64,000 bases of DNA from Adiantum capillus-veneris (taxonomy: Eukaryota > Streptophyta > Polypodiopsida > Polypodiales > Pteridaceae): positions 27,173,013-27,237,012 of the forward strand of contig CM043968.1 in assembly GCA_014529385.2 (NCBI GenBank). The letters are read 5' to 3'. Positions 11,630 to 21,329 of the stretch are shown here, in pieces. Position numbers and translations under genes: made by a program. Each line of letters begins with the position of its first letter. The stretch's first letter is position 1. Below the pieces are notes generated by a model. The model was given only the letters and a program-made list of their open reading frames with translations, searched no databases and was not told the origin of the DNA.

Positions 11630-13394
11630 ATACCTAGATGGTCGGAAAACATTGTGTCATTAAAGACAATAGCTCAAGTGGATTCACAAATACCACTTCC
11701 TATCAAAATTGGATTAATTGAGCAATCGGCTATGTATCAATTACTAGCTGGAAGGCTATACAAAAGAAATCGGGACGGGATATTTCTCTTATGCATTAAT
11801 CCCGAAGAAAAAGAACAGTACCTAAGTCAAGCACATGTTACCATAGTAGGACTTCACTTTGTGGAAGACCAAACTATGCAACGAATCTTGAGACTTGGAG
11901 TATTTTGGCCGACTATGAGGAGAGATGTTTGATCTTTTGTAAAGTATTGCCCTCAATGTCAAAAATAGACACCCATAGCTCATGTAACATTGTTTCGAAT
12001 ATCACATGTTCCTAAGTGGAGTAATTATCTGGTTACTTACTTATCGAGCCGAACATTTCCTAAGGATATGAGTAAACACCGTCAAAGAGCAATTGAAACT
12101 AAAGCAAGAGACTATGCTCTTATTGGGAACCAATTGTATCGGAGAGGTAAAGATCAACATTTGCGTCTTTGTGCAAATGAAAACGAGTATATTCCGATTA
12201 TAGAACAAGCACATGCTGGATTAGCTCGAGGTCACTTTTCTAGTGAGACCACTGCAAGAGCAATCTTGATGATAGGCATATGGTGGCCAACGCTTTTTGC
12301 AGATGCCAAAGAATATGCTCGAAGATGTGATGCTTGTCAACGAGCAAAAATACCAACATAAGTAGATAGCATGCCCTTAAGACCAATGATGGGGGCTAGA
12401 GCTTTTGCAAAATGGGGTATAGCTCTAGCCCCCATCATTGGTCTTAAGGGCATGCCAGAACCACTGTTGCATTCTTATATGAGTATGTATTCACGAGATA
12501 TGGACTATCAATAGAAATTGTCAGTGATCTGGGAACTCATTTCCTCAATGAGGTAATCGAGTATTTGCTTAATGAGTTTATGGTCATTCATAACAAATCA
12601 TCTCCCTATTACCCACGAGCAAATGGACAAGCTGAGCATATGAATAAAATTCTTAGCTCGGTGCTAACTAAAGTAGTTAGTTCAGGAAGGACAGACTGGG
12701 AAATGAATCTCCATGATGCTCTATGGGCTTATCGAGTTTCATTCAGAACAGCTCTAAATGCTACACCCTTTAACCTTGTTTATGGTCTTGATTCCATACT
12801 TCCAATAGAATTTCTATTGCCGACATTAAGAGTAGCACATAATCTTGAGTGGACTGGAAATGAATTGTCAGAAAGACTCAAAGATTTGGAAAAGCTAGAC
12901 GAGCAAAGGCTAACTGTTGTAGCTCATATCTATGCACAAAAGCGGAAACAAAAACAGGTTTTTGATTCCCACTTAATCACAAAAATCTTCAAGAAAGGGG
13001 ACTTAGTTTTAGTATATTCCCTTAAGCAACACATTCCCAAGTTTAAGAAAAAGGAAAACGGACCGTTTATCATTGAAGATGTATCACCAAGTGGAGCAGT
13101 AAAATTTCCACCCTAGATGGTGAACCAGTGGCTAATTGGATTAGTGGATGTCGTTTAAAGAAATACAATTTGCCACTAACCAATGATTTGCTAGAAAGAA
13201 TGCATGTAGCAAAGCAAAGAAAGATCAAACGACAACAGATTATTGATGAAGCCCAAGAGGAACCTCGGCTTCGGGTACTCAAGCGGAAAGCTGCTCTCAA
13301 GAATCAACAGATACCGATTCCTATCAACACTTTGGAAATAAATGATCGACAATGGGAATTATCTAAAGACGCAGTTTCAACAGATGATGACTAG
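11630..13394 (+). pseudogene. Integrase of element A with two H2C2 modules and a disrupted core
   Basis: Two zinc-binding modules are visible: the first around 11735-11965 (AHVTIVGLHF...YCPQC) and the second around 12115-12361 (AHAGLARGHF...RRCDACQ). The catalytic core resumes at about 12460 with SDLGTHF near 12520 (second catalytic Asp) and NGQAEHMNK near 12615 (catalytic Glu). The part with the first catalytic Asp is missing and is replaced by an inverted copy of the preceding 35 bp (12369-12455). The C-terminal region shows LVLVYSLKQH and the end NWISGCRLKKY (about 13128-13160), typical of non-chromoviral integrases. Stops are at 11930 and 11967; frameshifts lie near 12460 and 13115. Confidence 0.85.
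12369..12455. repeat. 35-bp perfect inverted repeat (snapback) inside integrase
   Basis: The arms at 12369-12403 and 12421-12455 are exact reverse complements over 35 bases, with a 17-nt loop. The left arm is normal integrase coding sequence; the right arm is its inverted copy. The normal coding stretch that should follow, which includes the first catalytic Asp, is absent. Template switching during replication or reverse transcription explains this best. Confidence 0.93.
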
Positions 13395-13403
13395 TTAGAT
13401 GGA

Positions 13404-13730
13404 ATGGACCTACGCATCAAAGTACAGCTCAACAATCATAGCACCAATGCTTTGGTCGACACAGGAGCTAGAGTAAATGCAGAGAGTTATTCCACATACA
13501 ATAATGCCACAAGTCAAGGATTGATGGCAGGAATAGCGACAATCAAAGGATGCAACAGGAACCCAACTCCAACATTAGGAGTAGTCAACTTGAACGTGAT
13601 AGTACATGGATGTTCATATCCTCATCAATTTGTATATTTTCCAGATGAACACATGAATGAGACGAAATTATCAAAAAACACAAAGAAGTCTTTGCAAGCC
13701 AAATTCTTGGTTATGGACCACATTTCTTGA
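13404..13730 (+). CDS. Second retropepsin-like domain, downstream of integrase
   Basis: A separate ORF of 108 residues carries NALVDTGARVNAES, which matches the D-T-G-A retropepsin active site. It then carries TLGVVNLNVIVHG and YPHQFVYFPDE, which match the later strands of the fold. It lies after the integrase tail and before the second leader, and is distinct in sequence from the canonical protease at 9.5 kb, which has D-S-G. It is shorter than a full retropepsin because a stop follows 'MDHIS', before an ILGR-type motif. It could be a captured or duplicated protease, or a clan-AA domain with another role. The reading frame is open from ATG to stop, unlike most of its neighbours. Confidence 0.65.
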   Translation: MDLRIKVQLNNHSTNALVDTGARVNAESYSTYNNATSQGLMAGIATIKGCNRNPTPTLGVVNLNVIVHGCSYPHQFVYFPDEHMNETKLSKNTKKSLQAKFLVMDHIS

Positions 13731-14065
13731 TCCAAATCACCTCATATCTCATACCCAAGGTCTATAAAATTCCTAGAACCAATTTGTACCAAAAAATGTC
13801 AATTTTGGAAGAAAAGTTAATAATTACGATTATTTACTTTCTGGTCAAAATTGAGGAATTTTGATATTTTGCCATCATACATCCAAAGTACATGATGTGT
13901 TAAGCCCACTAGCCAATTTTGAATCAATTTGGAGCTCAAAATCTCAAATTTCCTTTATATCTACTGTTTCAGAGACCTAAAGCCAAAATCTGGTACCATT
14001 TTCACCCAAGGATCCAAATGAGCCCATATTTCACTTAGAGCATGTATTTGGTATATATACTTTAA
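13731..14065 (+). repeat. Leader upstream of ORF3, element A copy 2 (left part)
   Basis: This non-coding stretch resembles the gag leader. Shared text includes 'taagcccac(t/a)...ccaa(t/a)ttt' (about 13890-13915 against 5590-5615). It holds the near-palindrome at 13816-13837. It is cut at the TTAA at 14062-14065 by a DNA transposon and continues at 15406. Confidence 0.65.
13816..13837. repeat. Near-palindrome, ORF3 leader unit 1
   Basis: GTTAATAATT, AC, GATTATTTAC: the same motif as at 5516 with two changes in the left arm. Confidence 0.75.
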
Positions 14066-15409
14066 CACTAGGTTGGTAATGGGACACTTTTATGTCGTGG
14101 GACACTTTTATGTCCTGTTAAGTGACCATTTCCCTTGAATTATGTCAAGAGTTTCAAAATGGATTTTGAGGTGCTATTTGTCTAGAAAGTTGTCTCATGA
14201 GCTGAAAAAAACTCGACATTTTTTTGGAATATCAATTCCATCTTTAACCTTGTCCTTGCACAACATTTCACAACCTAAACTGTGTGAAAAAACGGGTCTT
14301 GTTTTTGGCTTTTTTCAACTTTTTGCAACTATACCACTCTAGAATTCATGTTTGTGAGGTCTATAATGCTAGAGAACTATCTTTAGTAGTCCTCAACATG
14401 TCTTGATGCTTCTAGGGAGAAATAAATGTTAAAGTTGTAAGTTATGACCAAATTACAAAAATTGTCAAATCTTGTTTTTTAGCCAGTTTTAGCTCTTCTA
14501 TGATTTTTTTGGTGGCTTTCATGATATCCAAATGCAGTTTTGATTTTCTATGTCGCATATTGTAACATAAAGCTAATATTCCTTGAGTTTTGGGGCACCT
14601 AATACCCTATTTTGCATAGTAGACAACGATGGTTGATTTTTTCAATTATAGAAGAAAACGAAACATTCTAGTATATCAAGTATAGCTTTTTCAATATTGT
14701 TAGTTTCTTGTGACAACTACATGCATTTTGTAGGTAATAACCATATCTAATCATAAGGATCCAATTTGGCTAGATATTGAATAGTTTCTATGGGATTCTA
14801 CAACTCATAATGTTGAGCCTAGTTTTTACATGTTTGCTGTATTTAGCACTTCATCTTTGTCCCCAAGATTCCCCTTGGTAAGAGATGTATTATTCTTTTG
14901 ACATGCTCCATGGCTCCCTATGAACCTAAAGGACAATAGGGAACTAAGAAAACATGCATATATTATTTGTATTGAGCGTGGCTGTAGAAACTTTGATGAT
15001 AGGTTTGCAGAATGGTAAAAATTCAACTTTTTTGTACCTATTTCTTTTGTCAAAACAAAAAATAGTGAGTGAGAAGCAATCGTATGTTCAGATCACCAAC
15101 CCATCGAAGTTAACTAGGGAATTTATCTCAAGTCCTACAAAAATCCCTAATCTTATTTTTATGCAACAAAACGTAAGAAATGACTGTTTTTTATGAAAAT
15201 GTACTGGTCCATCAACTTTGGAGGCTTGGTGTGACCAAAAGATGATAAATTTTACAAGTTTCTTATTTTTTATATGTGTAGTAGGCCTTGAACTATAACC
15301 TCATCAAAGGATTTTACAAAATGAGTGGATCTACTATGGTTTTGGAGGTTTTTTTCAAAACCCTGAAAGGACACTTTTATGTCCTGTTAGGTTACCAACC
15401 TAGTGTTAA
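14062..15409. mobile_element. Non-autonomous DNA transposon with TTAA flanks
   Basis: The termini are CACTAGGTTGGTAA on the left (14066) and TTACCAACCTAGTG on the right (ending 15405), an exact 14-bp inverted repeat. TTAA is present at both ends (14062-14065 and 15406-15409). Subterminal copies of GGACACTTTTATGTC occur twice on the left (about 14082 and 14099) and once on the right (about 15369). The interior has only short, unconvincing ORFs. Removing one TTAA plus the element restores an exact 295-bp spacing between the flanking leader palindromes, which supports the boundaries. CACTA-type ends with a four-base TTAA duplication are an odd pairing, so the superfamily is left open (piggyBac-like or CACTA-like). 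Confidence 0.8.
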
Positions 15410-15662
15410 GGCTATAAATCCAAGTTTGCAAAAAGTTGATAAAATTTCTCAGCTGTAAATAATCACAATTATTTACTTTGGCTGCAAATATTTGTTTTGA
15501 CCACACAATTTTGTTCCTTGCATGTTTTTATGCATCTATGCTTATTCAAAAATTGATATGAAGCAAATTGGACCAAACTGTCAGCATTTCAGTCTAAAGG
15601 ACATTTCAAAGAAAATTTCAACAAATCTGCTAACTTTGCACTCTATTCACTGAACAGGAGCC
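15410..15662 (+). repeat. Leader upstream of ORF3, element A copy 2 (right part)
   Basis: This continues the leader after the transposon. It contains the near-palindrome at 15455-15476 and ends gctaactttgcact...gaacaggagcc before the ATG at 15663. That parallels the end of the leader before 324. The palindrome lies 208 bp before the start codon. Confidence 0.65.
15455..15476. repeat. Near-palindrome, ORF3 leader unit 2
   Basis: GTAAATAATC, AC, AATTATTTAC. It is 1639 bp after the motif at 13816, which becomes 295 bp when the 1344-bp transposon insertion is subtracted. Confidence 0.85.
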
Positions 15663-18600
15663 ATGCAAGCAGCAAAGAGGGCCAAGAAGAAGCTCAACCA
15701 AAAAGAGAAACTACAAGAACTGTCCGCTTATCAACTAGACCCCGAGTCAGTCAAAGCAGCAAAGGCATCGTACCTCTCTAGAGAACAGCTAGAAGAGCAC
15801 CACACTACAGTCTTCACTGGTAGGTTCAAAGCATCAGGTGGAGTTGCAACTCCTGACCAAAGACGTCTATGATGTAGCCACAAATCCAGAGACAAAAGAG
15901 GCTAACCTCCGCTGACTGGGACTCAGGGATTTCTACAAACAAGAGCCTTGCGGAGTGGACTTTTAGAAAGCTTACGAGCTTCTATCCACAATCAAAGAAG
16001 ATGGAACCACATAGATATTCGACACCCAAGGGAACAAGGTCGAAGTAGTGATCACTAAAGAGATAGTGGTAGAGGCACTCAGACTGCCCACATAAGGAAT
16101 GACCATGCGAGCAAGGGACAGGAAAACCGCAGGAACATTTACCAAAGAGACAGCCGTGGCTACATTTGTCGATCTAATTTACAAACAAGTGGAAGAGCCA
16201 GCCCGCTTGTACCACCAGCACTTTCATTTTTTGAAAACAAGTCCACCAAGGTACACTGCACCAAATTACGCCGGTGGCCACCACATTCACTCAAGCTCTC
16301 AAGTCGACAACAAGACAATCAGTGGACCACGCGCAGTATGTCTTGACAACTTTGAAGGGCACCAAGAAGGAAGGCAAAATCACTTACTTGGGTGCACCAC
16401 AGGTCGTGACTAAAATAGCATACCACGCCATTGGCATGGCCGACAACCTACCGCCTGCTCCTTATCAGAATACATGGATATTGGCAGCACAACCCTCTTT
16501 AAGATCTACAAGGTCAGGAAAGAGATCATATAAATTTGATGAAGAGTCAGTTGACAGCTCGCCGGAAAGGCACAGCAGCGAGAGCTCTGACAACGAAGAA
16601 AAGAGAGCTCAGAGAGAAGTGATGAAAAGAAAATTTGTGGCCGCACACCAAGAAGTGCCAGCTCAAAAATAAGCGCGCTTTGAAAGAGAGAAACAGGTCT
16701 ACCAGCGTGGTAGACAAGCACAAGGGAAGGACGCAGGAAAATGGGTACCTGCTGGACTCAAAGGCCCAAGAACGAAGCATCACACAAGAAAAGAGATGGA
16801 TGATCCGACGGAGCGTTTAGAAAGAATGTACCAAGAGGATGAAGCTCTAAAGCTGAAGGAGGCAGAAGAAGCTGCTAAGAAAGCCAAAGAGGCGGAAGAC
16901 CAAAGACAAGCCGAGGAGACGACTAGAGGAGAAACATAGCAACGATATGGATCTTCGCGACCAACCTCACCGCCTACCACCACCATCACCTAAGAAAGAG
17001 AAAGATTTTGAGTCCACCCAACAAACAGAATCCGCACAAGAAGCTGACCACCCCGAGAGACAAAAAGAAAAAGAGGCCGAGCCGGAACAAGAGAAGGCCG
17101 CAGAAGATACTCAAGAGCCAGAAGAGAAAAAGGTAAGTGAATCTGCACAAGAGCCTGATAAAGAAGCAGATGCGGAAAAAGAGTCTACCACTGCACATGA
17201 GAAAGAACCCGAGCCAGAGAAGGAAGAAAGGCCGGCACCAGAGAAGACAACAAGGTCTAAGCCATCACCATCTACTTCCGCTCAGCCAGAAACTACAAAG
17301 GCATCAAAGCCTCAGGATGACCAAGAAGAAGAACGACCATCTACCTCCACACAAGAACCACCAGTAGTTACGACGCAAACCACATATGAGGCTGCAGGCA
17401 CATCTCAGTTGGCAAGACAGGAGGAGTGGAAATCAAACGATGAGGTAATAGTACAAGTCAATGAATATGCACGACAGATGCAAGAAATGATGGAGAGACT
17501 CCGTTCAGCAACATTAAACCGCAGCACAAAGACCAAGAAACTTAAGATGGTGATCGATGCTCTCCAAGGAGAGTTAGAAGACAGGATGACTGTCGTCACC
17601 GATCTTCAAAGGTAGGTGCAAGAGATGAAGGCAAAAGCTGAACAACATCAGCTACCCAGAGATAGGCAACAAAAAGAAATGGAGGAATTAGGTAAATTAC
17701 TCACCAAATTATCCAATTCTTGCAAAGCAAAAGACGAGCACCTGACAGAAGTTACGCATGAACTTCTTACGACATCTGTGTCAGCTCAAAAAATTCAGAT
17801 GCAATTAGATGTTGCCAATGCTTCTCTGCAATACTCTGAACAGCGGATAAATGATCATGCAATTTTCTTACGAAAAATAAGAGAAAATCCAGCCATGGCC
17901 TCGATCAAAGGAACTGACGAAGTGTACAAGGCACTCGAGAAGAAAAACAAAGACCTTGAATTGGAATTAAAGCTAGAACAATCATAGCGCATGGACTTTG
18001 CACTGATGCGGGTTCAGAGAGAAGAGGAGCTCCTAAAGGAGATAGCAAAACTCAAGCGAATTAATCAACTCCTCAGATATGGGAAACCAGACATGCAGGA
18101 TAGACATACCCTCGGTATCGTTTGCTGAGTTTGAGACACAGTCCACAGCAGAGCCGAGTGGTGATGAGGATTTTCAAATCAATATTACACATGCAGACAC
18201 AGTGCCAATGGTCCAGTTGTCAAAAGCTGAAGAAGACGCACTAAAGGAGAAGATCACCCTAGAGGTGGATGAGCAGTGGAAAGCCACAATGGATTGGGAG
18301 TTGAGATTTTTACACTCTGTCAACGTCACTCAACTCACTCCCAATCAGATCAATGCTCAATGGCATCAACAATCCCTGCCATACCCTCTCATCAAAGTGG
18401 AATTATTACAGGTGAAAGAGAGCCTATACAAAGATATGCAATAAGATGGCACAGATAAAGACCACCCAAAGTGGAGGTTAAGCTGGCTAAACAAGAATCC
18501 GAGATACCTGATTCTGTTCACAAGAACACCTGCAGCCCTTCAAAGAGATCCAACCTTCTCTCCTGTACCCAGAGTAAGGACATGGCAAGCACATGAAGCA

Positions 18601-19107
18601 CTGCAAAAGAAGAGGCCAACTTGGCTTAACTTCCCCAGGCTGCCAGCTCCAGAGAGAGGCCAAGCGACGGAGGAATACATGGTGAAAACCCTAACGGGCG
18701 CCATGTCTTTCTTCAAGAGTCTACCACATCTCTCATGTGCCATGTTATATAAAATCTGTCAAATGTTGCTCACATGTATACAAGTTTTTAATGAGCTTGA
18801 GCAAACAAGAGCCCCATGGCTATCATTTTTGGAAGGTAACCAAAGCTTGTGCTATGATCTGAGTAGTCAGCCTTCAAAAGAAGTCCTTTATGGATTCTAT
18901 CCAGATGTATGTTCTTGCCATCGAATAATATGCTAGCCTTTGAAGAATCTTTCTACACTGGATTCTTCACCTGGCGAACGAAGATATTTGCACCGGTGAT
19001 CAGTAACCTAACATCCAGGTTTGTAGGATACTCAGCGGTGGAGCTGAAGAATAAAGTGACAATGCAATTTTTGCAAGTGCTCAACAAAGAAAGCAAAATC
19101 ATATTAG
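15663..19107 (+). pseudogene. Element A ORF3 (copy 2)
   Basis: This is a second, strongly diverged copy of the large ORF at 324-4219 with the same order. The start is basic (MQAAKRAKKKLNQKEK). The N-terminal domain has IKEDGT and VVITKEIVVEALRLP (about 15990-16090, compare IKEDGV and IIITEQVVADALDL in copy 1) and an ITYLGAPQVVTKIAYH segment (about 16380). Then come a Glu/Pro/Lys-rich tract (about 16950-17380), a coiled coil (about 17400-18060), and a C-terminal domain with SLPYPLIKVE, RVRTWQAHEAL, PTWLNFPRLP, YMVKTLTGA, SSQPSKEVLYG and AFEESFYTGFFTW (18280-19000). Stops and frameshifts are numerous, for example at 15872, 17615, 17987 and 18444. The C-terminus runs into LTR-derived sequence at about 19108, so the natural end is lost. 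The function is unknown. Conservation across such divergence implies past selection on the protein. Confidence 0.75.
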
Positions 19108-19828
19108 TTTTGACCACCCACAAACCTTGGCTAAGATATAAAAGCCAATTTTTGCAAGATTTTTATAAGTATTTGGATAAGAAATACACAGCGTGAGCTA
19201 ACGGCGCTCACTTCTCTCCTTCTCATGCTTCCTACTCCCTCTCCGATTGTCACATTGCGATTGTGTTTGTTGCATTGCAACCGTAGGTAAGAGCTATATG
19301 CATTGACGTAAGCCATTCACAGTATTTCGTAGCTTTTGGCGTCGCCAATCCACGGCCTAATTTCATCATAACTAGGAGTTTATACTTTTAAATCGAAAAC
19401 TAAGCATAGGCAGCGTATTGGGGCATCATTGCTAAGCAATTAGATGCATCTGGGTTGAAAACGACTAGGTCAAAAATCCACTACTGTTAATCGCGATTTT
19501 GGAACTTGACCTAAAGTTGGGTCTGAGACCATAAGCATGTGTGCTTAGGTCTTATAAACTTGTACTAGAAGTTTCGTTACGTTTGGATGTCATTTGATGC
19601 CGTAACAGATGTGATTTGTTTGTCGATGGGCGATTGGCTTTTGATGATTTCAATCACTTGAGTGTAGCATGAGTTAGATGCAAGTTGTTAGTTCTTTTTC
19701 GAGAGATTGACAACCTCGTGTAGCCTCTATGCACTAGTCAAGTCAGCTTCATCCCATGGTTTGACAAATGATCGTGGTTCTCGCTAATACTGCAATAAGA
19801 TAGGATGGTGAGGTTAGACATGCGTCCC
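19108..19828 (+). mobile_element. 5'-truncated LTR of element A family
   Basis: From the TATA region (gatataaaag, near 19137) onwards this sequence aligns with the LTR starting at 19905, including gaaatacaca, ggtaagagct, the box at 19525-19582 and the ending ggtgaggttaga. It lacks about the first 185 bp of U3. It is fused directly to the damaged ORF3 end, so a deletion has removed the polypurine tract and U3 start. Confidence 0.7.
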
Positions 19829-19891
19829 ACACGAGCTGTCAACCCGAAGACTACTTCAATCCATGAAATTGTGTCAAGGGACGACAAAGTC

Positions 19892-19904
19892 GAGGAAGGG
19901 GGAA
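19892..19904 (+). promoter_or_regulatory. Polypurine tract before second LTR
   Basis: gaggaagggggaa sits directly before TGCTAG at 19905. About 75 bp of element tail lies between this tract and the truncated LTR upstream, so nearly the whole interior of that unit has been deleted. Confidence 0.75.
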
Positions 19905-20801
19905 TGCTAGCAACAAGCTAACCCATGTAACATTTTTTGGGAGCTTCATTGTAAAAACACTTATTCTTTTGATAAATCGGGAATATTGTAACTCCTATTT
20001 GGCGAGTGGATATTGTAATCTATGAACCGGAGCTATAAGCTTCCAAATTCTATCAGTTAATCCTTGGTTAGAGCTCCCAGATGATTAGTTTTTGACCTAA
20101 GAAACCTTGGCTAAGGTATAAAAGTCAATTTTGTAAAGTTATTATTAAGTTTTGGATAATGAAATACACAATGTGAGCTTACAACGCTCTTTTCTCTCCT
20201 TCTTCTCCTTCTATGTTCCTTGTCGTTTGTCATTGTAGTGCCGTCTGTTACATTGCAACAACCATAGGTAAGAGCTCTACGCATAGACGTAAACATATCA
20301 TGATAAATCATAGCATTTGATATCACCGACCCGTAGCCTAATTTCATCATGAGTAGGAATTTAAGCTATGAAATCACAAAGTAAGTATAGGCGGGATATT
20401 GGAGCATCATTGCTAAGCATTTAGATACATTTGGGGTCAAAAACAACTAGGTCAACATTTTACTAATGTTAATAATCGTATTTTTTGTCATTTATTGAAA
20501 GTGAGATTTGAGACCATAAGCATGTGTACTTACGTCTTATATACTTATCCTAGAAGCTTCATAGCATTTGGATGTCGTTTGATGCTGTAACGATCATGGT
20601 TTGCTTGCCGATTAGCAACTAGCTTTTGAGTGACTTAGGTCATTTGAGTGTAGCTTGTGTTAGATGTGAGTTGTCTATTTTTTTCCAAGAGATTGACACC
20701 CTCTTGTAGCCTCCATGCACTAGTCGAGTCTGTTTTGTCCCATGGATTGACAATTATGTTTGTGGTTCTTGTTATGTCTGCAATAAGATAAGGGTGAGGT
20801 T
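19905..20801 (+). mobile_element. LTR of element A family
   Basis: It starts TGCTAGCAAC after a polypurine tract. It has a TATA motif (ggtataaaag, near 20117), the conserved box (20510-20573) and an end near ggtgaggttaga, where it stops matching the copy at 19.1-19.8 kb. It contains GTTAATAATCGTATTT at 20468, which resembles the left half of the leader palindrome of this copy. The exact 3' end is uncertain by some tens of bases. Confidence 0.7.
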
Positions 20802-20845
20802 AGAAAACCCATCCACATCGGTGCCATTGGATACTGCAGAGACAG

Positions 20846-20847
<2 letters not shown>

Positions 20848-20921
<74 letters not shown>
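20848..20921. repeat. (CT)n microsatellite
   Basis: About 37 uninterrupted CT dinucleotides. The Ser-Leu repeat protein read across it is an artefact. Confidence 0.98.
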
Positions 20922-20923
<2 letters not shown>

Positions 20924-21329
20924 GCTATCTCTCCTCTACTTGTGTGTTTCATGTCAGTGCGACCTTTGTCACGGGGTTAGGACACTGGGGAAGAGTAGTC
21001 ATTAAGGTCAAAGCACGGTAACAATGGGTTGAGATTCTCCATGTATAGTTGTGAGGTTCAAGGCATAGTGAAATAATGACCCCTTGTCTGAACGTGCAAG
21101 GCTATGGTTGCTCATTTAATGCTCTATTTGGGCATCGTGAGTGAGTTGGCTTAGATAGGCTATGGGCACATGAGTCTTCGTTATCAGACAGAGTATTAAA
21201 TGAATAGATAGGCTATGGACACACGAGGCTTTGTTATCAGTTATTGATAACTAAGCCAAATATTCTTAGATAGAGTATTAAATGAATAACTAAGCAAAGA
21301 GTATTAAATGAATAACTAGGGATTCTACA
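20922..21329. other. Unannotated interval
   Basis: I see no gene. Two short direct repeats are present: 'tagataggctatggacaca' with 'cttcgttatcag', and 'gagtattaaatgaata' three times between 21190 and 21320. This may be old repeat debris. Confidence 0.4.

Noticed and set aside
13404-13730. Merging this domain with the integrase C-terminus
   Set aside because: The integrase tail ends in its own stop at 13392-13394, and the following ORF has a protease-type D-T-G-A motif.
4272-20801. Treating the LTR at 4272 and the LTR at 19905 as a matched pair of one insertion
   Set aside because: They share only short patches, such as the 5206-5263 box, and differ far more than copia LTR pairs here. The 4272 LTR clearly follows the polypurine tract of ORF3 copy 1. 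I therefore describe them separately and leave the pairing open.
20794-21021. Ser-Leu repeat protein
   Set aside because: It is a translation of the CT microsatellite.
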